Shown: positions 7,805-11,457 of the stretch, piece by piece
Layout: each line of letters begins with the position of its first letter
How positions within the stretch are numbered: the first letter of the stretch is position 1
Assembly: GCA_002313795.1 (NCBI GenBank)
Contig: DCCL01000163.1
Span: 4,484 to 15,940, forward strand
DNA: 11,457 nt
From: Faecalibacterium prausnitzii
Lineage (GTDB): Bacteria; Bacillota; Clostridia; Oscillospirales; Ruminococcaceae
Reading direction: 5' to 3'
Position numbers and translations under genes: made by a program
Notes under the pieces: model-generated
Database searches by the model: none
What the model saw: only the letters and a program-made list of their open reading frames with translations
What the model was told of the DNA's origin: nothing

Positions 7805-7833
7805 ATTTTAGCAGACCGGAGCCGCTTTGTCAA
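7805..7833 (-). promoter_or_regulatory. strong sigma-A-type promoter of the 3D-domain gene
   Basis: On the minus strand TTGACA (7828-7833, exact consensus) and TAAAAT (7805-7810, five of six) are separated by exactly 17 bases. Predicted transcript start is near 7798. Confidence 0.85.
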
Positions 7834-8256
7834 ATCAGCAGCTCTTTGCTTGATAATTGCTTCACATAGTTTTTTGTGCATTCTGCACATAGTTTTCTCT
7901 TGATTTTCCGAAATTCAATCGTTTTTCTCCGATTTTTTCGCAAAATCAAAGTCTTCATCGTTCATAATTTTTTAACATTCCAGATGCGTTTTTTATGGCA
8001 TTCCGGCCAGTATTTCCGGCTCTCTTTGCGGCGTCAAACCGGCCATAACCGGCCCATTTCCGACACAAATCATCCGCTGTTTTTTCCTTATTTTCAGTCC
8101 AAAAATAAGGACGAATTTCTCCCGGAAAATCTCGTTTGGCAAAATGCCGAACCCGCCAAATTCTCAATAAAAAAGTGTGTACTCCCGCTCCGCTCTCCGC
8201 TGCGCTACAATCGTAGCAGACACAGATGCAAAACAAAATGAAAGGAGTTTTTCCCT
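7834..8256. other. AT-rich intergenic region upstream of the tail-fibre gene
   Basis: About 420 bases without a convincing gene, AT-rich between 7840 and 8160 and unlike its GC-rich surroundings. It holds an operator-like palindrome near 7875, a perfect 9-bp inverted repeat CCTTATTTT/AAAATAAGG with a seven-base loop around 8087-8111, and two CCGGCC-containing near repeats around 8000-8060. A clear plus-strand promoter is missing. The best candidates are TACAAT at 8206-8211, inside GCTAC-AATC-GTAGC but with no matching -35, and TTGTCA/GATAAT around 7827-7857 with a poor 19-base spacer. Confidence 0.5.
7863..7896. promoter_or_regulatory. operator-like palindrome with flanking direct repeat
   Basis: TGTGCA-TTC-TGCACA is a perfect 6-bp inverted repeat with a 3-bp centre. 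It is overlapped by two direct copies of CACATAGTTTT (7863-7873 and 7886-7896) that start 23 bp apart. It sits between the divergently oriented 3D-domain and tail-fibre genes, upstream of the 3D-gene -35 box, so a regulator could act on either side. No protein is assigned. Confidence 0.4.
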
Positions 8257-9852
8257 ATGCAAATCAAGATCACAGCGCGGGAGTTCGGCGGCACCGAGTT
8301 CCTTGCGCACCCCCACCGGCTGCATCTGGGCGCACAGCAGGCCGAAGGCGTTGACCGCCTGGAATTCGTTCTGCCGCAGGCGTGGGCCGGGTGCATCGTC
8401 ACCCTCTATATCCGCCATGCAGACGGCACCCTGGCCGAACCGCTGGCGCTGGATGAAAGCGGTTGTGTCACCGTGGGCCGCAGCTTCACCGGCTGGGCCT
8501 CCGGCGAGTGGATGCTGGCCGCATCCAACGGGGATGGCTACACCGCCTACACCCGTCCGGGCCAGTACGACGTCCACGACATCCTGCCCACGGAAGGCAC
8601 CGGCGAGGAACTGACACCCTCTCTCTATGAGCAGTTCATCGCCCGGGTGGTAGCCAGCTCCAACGCCGCTGCCGAAGCCGCCAAGCGCGCCGCCGCCGGT
8701 GAGGAAAACGCCAAGCAGAGCGCTGCAAAGGCCAGCACCGCTGCCCAGCAGACTGCCGCTAACGCCACCCTTGCCGCAGGCTATGCGGAGCGGGCCGAGG
8801 CTGCCGCAGACCGGGCCGCCTCCTACGCCCCCGCCGAGGGCACCGTGCTGAGCGTCAACGGCAAGAGCGGCGCAGTTCGGCTGAATGCGCTGGATGTCTG
8901 GGCGCTGCCCCGCCCCGTCTCTCCGCAGGCGGGGCAGCTGGTGCGGGTGGTAAAAGTAGATGCTGCCACCGGCGCACTGACCGCCGACACCATCAGCCCC
9001 GACTCCCTCAGCGGTCTGGGCAGCGAGGAAAAGGCCCTGCTGCTCAAGCTGCTGGGCTCTGCCAGCTATACCGACCCGGACGCCCAGAGTAGTTATGAGG
9101 CCCTCAAAAAGCTGTGGGACACCACCCCATCCACCCCGCTGCCCGAGCCGGATATCATCCCGGTGGAGAAGGTGACGCTGAGCCAGCATACTCTGGAACT
9201 GAGCCGGAACAGCACTGCTGAGCTGAGCGTCTCCATCAGCCCCTCCGATGCCACCGACCAGACTGTGCTGTGGAGCGCCTCGCCGGAGGGCATCGTTTCA
9301 GTAGAGGCCGGCCGGGTGACAGCCCTTAGGACCGGCACTGCCACAGTCACCGTCACCTCCAATAGCAAGAGCGACAGCTGCACCGTGACTGTGACTCCCG
9401 CCGTCATCAGCCTTGCCACCGTCCGGAATGACAGCGGCGGCATCACCGCGTGGGACACTGCCCCTGCCCGGTCTGAGTTCTTCATGCCCCTGACCGCCAA
9501 AAAGGCCGGTCTGCAGCTCCGCTCCCTCTCCTTCCGGGTCAAGGGCTATATGGCCAGCCGGATGCGGACCGTTCTCCGCCGGTATGGCTCTGATACGCCG
9601 CTGGTGGATAAGCTTACCGATATCGCCCGGGGCTACAACGATGTGACCATCGACATGGGCGACTTCCCGCTGGAACAGAGCGTGGAATATCAGCTCTACT
9701 TTTCCGCCTCCAACAACTTCTATCCCCCTACGGTGGACTCTTCCTGGGTGGCGGCAAACAGTTATGTTGACATCGCCCACGGCAGCGCCTACTGCGAGGG
9801 TAACAGCAGCATCCTCTTCTCGGGCATCCTTGTGCTGCGGGAATCCGAGTAA
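8257..9852 (+). CDS. phage tail-fibre/baseplate-like protein with BIg2 domain
   Basis: A 531-residue protein resembling phage minor structural (tail fibre or baseplate) proteins of Clostridia. Residues 1-110 form a beta-rich N-terminal domain ending in a GQYDVHDIL segment. Residues about 130-190 are Ala/Glu/Lys/Gln-rich and should form a helical coiled coil. Residues 197-214 carry VLSVNGKSGAVRLNALDV, a motif typical of trimeric tail fibres before the shaft. Residues about 303-380 are a BIg2 (bacterial Ig-like) domain (PVEKVTLSQHTLEL through GTATVTVTS), common in adhesins and phage receptor-binding proteins. Residues 385-531 are a predicted beta-rich C-terminal domain of unknown ligand, perhaps carbohydrate. 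The ATG at 8257 has AAAGGAG nine bases upstream. There is no signal peptide, so export would need lysis or a tail particle. No other phage structural gene is in the window; the only partner is the holin-like gene downstream. Confidence 0.75.
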   Translation: MQIKITAREFGGTEFLAHPHRLHLGAQQAEGVDRLEFVLPQAWAGCIVTLYIRHADGTLAEPLALDESGCVTVGRSFTGWASGEWMLAASNGDGYTAYTRPGQYDVHDILPTEGTGEELTPSLYEQFIARVVASSNAAAEAAKRAAAGEENAKQSAAKASTAAQQTAANATLAAGYAERAEAAADRAASYAPAEGTVLSVNGKSGAVRLNALDVWALPRPVSPQAGQLVRVVKVDAATGALTADTISPDSLSGLGSEEKALLLKLLGSASYTDPDAQSSYEALKKLWDTTPSTPLPEPDIIPVEKVTLSQHTLELSRNSTAELSVSISPSDATDQTVLWSASPEGIVSVEAGRVTALRTGTATVTVTSNSKSDSCTVTVTPAVISLATVRNDSGGITAWDTAPARSEFFMPLTAKKAGLQLRSLSFRVKGYMASRMRTVLRRYGSDTPLVDKLTDIARGYNDVTIDMGDFPLEQSVEYQLYFSASNNFYPPTVDSSWVAANSYVDIAHGSAYCEGNSSILFSGILVLRESE

Positions 9853-9853
9853 C

Positions 9854-9882
9854 AAAAAATGCCGGCCTTTTTCAGACCGGCA
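9854..9882 (-). terminator. minus-strand terminator between the tail-fibre and holin genes
   Basis: TGCCGGTCT (9874-9882) pairs with AGGCCGGCA (9860-9868) around a five-base loop and is followed on the minus strand by UUUUUUG (9854-9859). One pair is G-U in minus-strand RNA but C-A on the plus strand, so the element fits minus-strand transcription although both flanking genes are on plus. It begins two bases after the tail-gene stop and would block antisense RNA from entering that gene. Confidence 0.7.
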
Positions 9883-9927
9883 GTGGAACAGACACATATC
9901 TTATAGCAGGAAAGCGAGGTAATTTTT

Positions 9928-10179
9928 ATGACACATCCCAAGATCTCCGCATCCACCCTGGCCCGCACGGCGGCGCTGGCGCTGGCACTGACCAATCAGG
10001 TACTCAGCGCAATGGGCAGACCCATCCTGCCCATTGCGAGCGAACAGCTGGAACAGCTCATTTCCAGCGGACTGACCGTAGCTGCCGCCCTCGCCAGTTG
10101 GTGGAACAACAACAGCTTCACCCCGGAGGCCATCGAGGCGGACGACTTCATGGCCCGGCTGAAACAGAAGAGCCTCTGA
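9928..10179 (+). CDS. phage holin-like protein
   Basis: An 83-residue protein of the SPP1-type phage holin family. Such holins accumulate in the membrane and open lesions that release endolysin or activate lysis. Two hydrophobic helices are visible: about residues 8-28 (LARTAALALALTNQVLSAMG) and 43-60 (EQLISSGLTVAAALASWW). The family hallmark W-x-NNSFT-x-EA-x-x-AD follows (WWNNNSFTPEAIEADD), with a basic C-terminus. Length is normal. The ATG at 9928 has GCGAGGT upstream with a spacing of about eight bases. It follows the tail-fibre gene by 75 bases on the same strand, but no endolysin gene follows it, which is unusual; the next gene is convergent. It may be a remnant of a prophage lysis cassette or a domesticated pore. 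Confidence 0.85.
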   Translation: MTHPKISASTLARTAALALALTNQVLSAMGRPILPIASEQLEQLISSGLTVAAALASWWNNNSFTPEAIEADDFMARLKQKSL

Positions 10180-10197
10180 CCCCATAAAGCAGAACAA

Positions 10198-10227
10198 CGC
10201 CCCGGAAGCTTTGACACTTCCGGGGCG
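10198..10227. terminator. bidirectional terminator-like hairpin between convergent genes
   Basis: CGCCCCGGAAG and CTTCCGGGGCG form a perfect 11-bp stem with an eight-base loop. It lies 18 bases after the holin stop and 25 bases after the stop of the convergent 61-residue gene. U-tracts are weak on both sides (GCTGTGTTTGTC on plus, TTGTTCTGC on minus), so it may leak. Confidence 0.65.
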
Positions 10228-10252
10228 CTGTGTTTGTCTGTCAGAGAAACAC

Positions 10253-10438
10253 TCAGGCCAAAACGATATCTTCCGTGGCCACATGGCTCTCCTGGGTGCT
10301 GATGACTGCAGCATGAACATCTGCGGCCTTCGCTGCCTTCGCAAAAAGGCCCGTATAGATGGATGCTCCTGCCAGCAGCAGGACCGCCAGTGCGCAGCCC
10401 ACCAAACGAATGGTCATGCCATCAATGTTTTCTTTCAT
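10253..10438 (-). CDS. small single-pass membrane peptide of unknown function
   Basis: A 61-residue peptide. Residues 1-10 (MKENIDGMTI) are short and polar, residues about 11-32 (RLVGCALAVLLLAGASIYTGLF) make one transmembrane helix or uncleaved signal anchor, and the rest is an Ala/His/Glu-containing tail ending DIVLA. I do not recognise a family. The ATG at 10438 is preceded by AAAGGAG with eight bases between, strong evidence that it is translated. An upstream in-frame GTG at 10543 would add 35 residues of low-quality sequence without a ribosome site and is not preferred. It has its own promoter, but a terminator lies between promoter and gene, so expression appears attenuated. It is convergent with the holin gene. 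A membrane peptide beside a holin could be an antiholin-like partner, but that is only positional guesswork. Confidence 0.65.
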   Translation of the reverse strand: MKENIDGMTIRLVGCALAVLLLAGASIYTGLFAKAAKAADVHAAVISTQESHVATEDIVLA

Positions 10439-10555
10439 GATGCCTTCTCCTTTTCCACCCGACGGACGCGCGGACACTGTTCCGCTGCGGCTCGTCTTTT
10501 CTTGGCTCCGGGCCCCCTCTATCGGCCCGCAGCAGCGATTCACTCACCGGGCAAA
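10439..10555 (-). promoter_or_regulatory. structured leader between attenuator and small-peptide gene
   Basis: On the minus strand GCTGCGG pairs with CCGCAGC across about 45 bases, enclosing a GGGCC/GGCCC stem. No promoter-like sequence is seen here, so transcripts reaching the peptide gene should come through the upstream terminator. Confidence 0.35.
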
Positions 10556-10587
10556 GAAAAAAGCCTAGGGCGAACACACCCCAGGCT
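10556..10587 (-). terminator. intrinsic terminator in the small-peptide leader
   Basis: AGCCTGGGGT (10578-10587) and GCCCTAGGCT (10562-10571) form a continuous 10-bp stem in minus-strand RNA with two G-U wobbles and a six-base loop, followed by UUUUUU. On the plus strand the two wobbles become mismatches. It begins about 14 bases after the predicted transcription start, so terminated transcripts would be about 45 nt. Confidence 0.8.
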
Positions 10588-10607
10588 CCATTGTCTGTCT
10601 GCTTTGT

Positions 10608-10636
10608 ATGATAGTCCTTTTTTCAGTTTTTGTCAA
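10608..10636 (-). promoter_or_regulatory. near-consensus sigma-A promoter, minus strand
   Basis: TTGACA (10631-10636, exact) and TATCAT (10608-10613, five of six) are separated by 17 bases on the minus strand. Predicted start is near 10601. It drives the short attenuated leader and, on read-through, the 61-residue peptide gene. Confidence 0.8.
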
Positions 10637-10639
10637 GAG

Positions 10640-10978
10640 CAGAATGAGAGGATTTCATTTTTATTTTTTGCTCTTTTCCGGCAGAATTTGCAGATGGACA
10701 ATTTCTGTGTTAGAAGCTGTTTTCATAAGCAGGGTGCACCGGACGACGAGAATTTTTGCACTCAGCCAAGGCGATTTTCCGCAGCAATCCTGACGGATCG
10801 CAAGGGAATTCAACGCAGGATGGGAGCAAAAAGGTCATCCGGGCGGTGTGCAATGCTTATAAAAACGGCTTCTTATACTTAATCTGCTGCCCTTCTCCAA
10901 TCTGGCAGCAGGGAGGAGGCGAATGCAATGTCTTCCCAGCCAGTTTTCTAAAAAAGTCAAGCAGGCAGAGTCTATATA
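10640..10978. other. intergenic region without a convincing gene
   Basis: About 340 bases. Open frames crossing it do not look like proteins. It contains a perfect 8-bp hairpin CTGCTGCC/GGCAGCAG (10884-10911), followed at once on the plus strand by GGAGGAGG and two overlapping micro-frames: ATG at 10923 (18 residues) and ATG at 10928 (7 residues). A -10-like TATACT lies at 10874-10879 without a matching -35. I see no tRNA, repeat array or known RNA. Confidence 0.5.
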
Positions 10979-11010
10979 ACAAAAAAGCAGTTCTGCTGAA
11001 GCAGAACTGC
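10979..11010 (-). terminator. intrinsic terminator of rpsI
   Basis: GCAGTTCTGC and GCAGAACTGC form a perfect 10-bp stem (10987-10996 with 11001-11010) with a four-base loop, followed on the minus strand by six U. It lies 21 bases after the rpsI stop codon, as expected for the native terminator of that gene. Confidence 0.88.
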
Positions 11011-11031
11011 CGGAAATCCGATACGGGTAAA

Positions 11032-11079
11032 TCAGCGCTTGCTGAACTGGGGTGCACGACGGGCAGCCTTCAGACCGTA
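11032..11079 (-). pseudogene. rpsI: 3' fragment of ribosomal protein S9 gene
   Basis: The minus strand encodes YGLKAARRAPQFSKR followed by TGA, the highly conserved C-terminus of bacterial ribosomal protein S9 (E. coli S9 ends in the related RRRPQFSKR; many Firmicutes end KKYGLKKARRAPQFSKR). Upstream the similarity stops: the preceding codons read FGSKAGE instead of the usual ERKK. The open frame begins only at an ATG at 11115 without a ribosome site, so this is not a working gene. The rpsI terminator follows directly. The best reading is that the original end of rpsI was cut off by an element entering from the right, while the body of rpsI lies beyond the far end of the element with its end rebuilt by the element's own att copy. 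A less likely alternative is a transposed fragment. Confidence 0.8.
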
Positions 11080-11085
11080 CTCACC
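11035..11085. other. probable attachment site of the integrated element
   Basis: The core of recombination should lie within the conserved rpsI 3' coding sequence, because S9 similarity begins abruptly at about 11080 and the recombinase gene sits about 110 bases to the right. The exact core cannot be fixed without the other junction. Confidence 0.45.
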
Positions 11086-11141
11086 TGCCTTTGATCCAAA
11101 AAGTCCAGTATTCATGCGGGTTTTCGGGCTTTCCTCTCTCA

Positions 11142-11162
11142 GTAAACCCATAGGTAAACCCA
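11142..11162. repeat. 9-bp direct repeat between rpsI fragment and integrase
   Basis: GTAAACCCA occurs at 11142-11150 and again at 11154-11162, 12 bp start to start. Its place between the presumed att core and the end of the recombinase gene is where arm-type recombinase sites or excisionase sites are found in tyrosine-recombinase elements. The function is inferred. Confidence 0.5.
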
Positions 11163-11188
11163 CGAAAACGAGAAATTTTTGGTACAGT

Positions 11189-11457
11189 TTAACGCAGCCC
11201 GAATGCAGCATTCACAACGCTGCTTAATTCCTCAGGTTTATTATACTTGACTTTCGCATAGATGTCCATAGTCGTTTTGCTGTTCTCATGGCCTGCCAGA
11301 TACTGCACCGTCTTAGGATCAACACCTTTGTAAATCAGATTGGTGATGTAGGTGTGCCGCAGCATATGCGGAGTCACCTTGAAGTCCATCGTATACACCA
11401 GTTTGGGATTGTTCGGCTGATGCTCACCAAGCCTTGGCTTTATTCTATGCTTGATGG
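11189..11457 (-). CDS. tyrosine recombinase/integrase, C-terminal part
   Basis: The last 88 residues of a phage-type integrase; the frame is open to the window edge, so the 5' part is missing only because the window ends. The catalytic C-terminal domain shows H-x-x-R (TPHMLRHTYITNL), then KTVQYLAGHENSKTTMDIYAKV, which supplies the second conserved His (GH) and the nucleophile Tyr (DIYA). These motifs resemble integrases of Firmicute integrative conjugative elements and prophages (Tn916-like and similar). The protein ends AAFGLR. The gene reads toward the rpsI fragment, with its stop about 110 bases from it, the usual arrangement for an integrase at the end of its element. An internal GTG at 11398 is not needed as a start because the similarity continues upstream. 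Confidence 0.93.
   Translation of the reverse strand, partial: IKHRIKPRLGEHQPNNPKLVYTMDFKVTPHMLRHTYITNLIYKGVDPKTVQYLAGHENSKTTMDIYAKVKYNKPEELSSVVNAAFGLR

Noticed and set aside
7876..8241. Plus-strand frame of 121 codons in the AT-rich intergenic region
   Set aside because: Phe-rich sequence typical of T-rich DNA, no ribosome site and no recognisable motif.
8164..9189. Minus-strand frame of 341 codons opposite the tail-fibre gene
   Set aside because: Gly/Ala-rich shadow; the plus frame has a good ribosome site, a BIg2 domain and a fibre motif.
10211..10882. Plus-strand frame of 223 codons
   Set aside because: It starts inside a terminator hairpin, has no ribosome site, and crosses a minus-strand promoter, terminator and peptide gene; composition is not protein-like.
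10987..11010. Perfect inverted repeat as an insertion-sequence end
   Set aside because: The short loop, U-tract and place 21 bases after the rpsI stop fit an intrinsic terminator better; no transposase is present.
10756..11094. Plus-strand frame of 112 codons running into the rpsI fragment
   Set aside because: It reads through the rpsI terminator and antisense to the S9 coding end; no motif or ribosome site.

Overview
The window looks like a chromosomal stretch from a GC-rich gut Firmicute of the Oscillospiraceae/Ruminococcaceae, probably close to Faecalibacterium. This rests on the glgC plus glgD pair, the GC-rich codon use and the style of the proteins. It is an inference; there is no 16S or other marker gene here.

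Positions 95 to 6389 (minus strand) hold a glycogen synthesis operon in the order glgB-glgC-glgD-glgA. A sigma-A-type promoter lies ahead of glgB. A very strong intrinsic terminator follows glgA, and a second, internal terminator-like double hairpin sits between glgD and glgA. GlgC and GlgD would make ADP-glucose, GlgA would polymerise it and GlgB would branch the chain. Two oddities stand out. glgC is broken by a one-base insertion near 3808. GlgB carries a 92-residue Lys/Ala/Pro tail with two copies of an AT-hook-like motif.

Positions 6497 to 7833 (minus strand) hold a membrane-anchored or secreted cell-wall protein with DUF348-like, G5 and 3D domains. It has a near-consensus promoter, a leader of about 150 nt with three hairpins, and a strong terminator. 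A 420-bp AT-rich region with an operator-like palindrome separates it from the next block.

Positions 8257 to 10179 (plus strand) hold two phage-derived genes with no other phage genes beside them in the window: a tail-fibre/baseplate-like protein (Ala-rich coiled coil, a fibre motif, a BIg2 domain) and a two-helix holin-like protein. A minus-strand terminator is wedged between them.

Positions 10253 to 10636 (minus strand) hold a 61-residue single-pass membrane peptide. Its consensus promoter is followed at once by an intrinsic terminator, which suggests an attenuated leader or a very short RNA. The next 340 bases hold no convincing gene.

Positions 10979 to 11457 hold the end of an integrated element. 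The last 15 codons of rpsI (ribosomal protein S9) with its own terminator are separated by about 110 bases, including a 9-bp direct repeat, from the 3' end of a tyrosine recombinase that runs off the window. This is what one junction of an element integrated into the 3' end of rpsI would look like.
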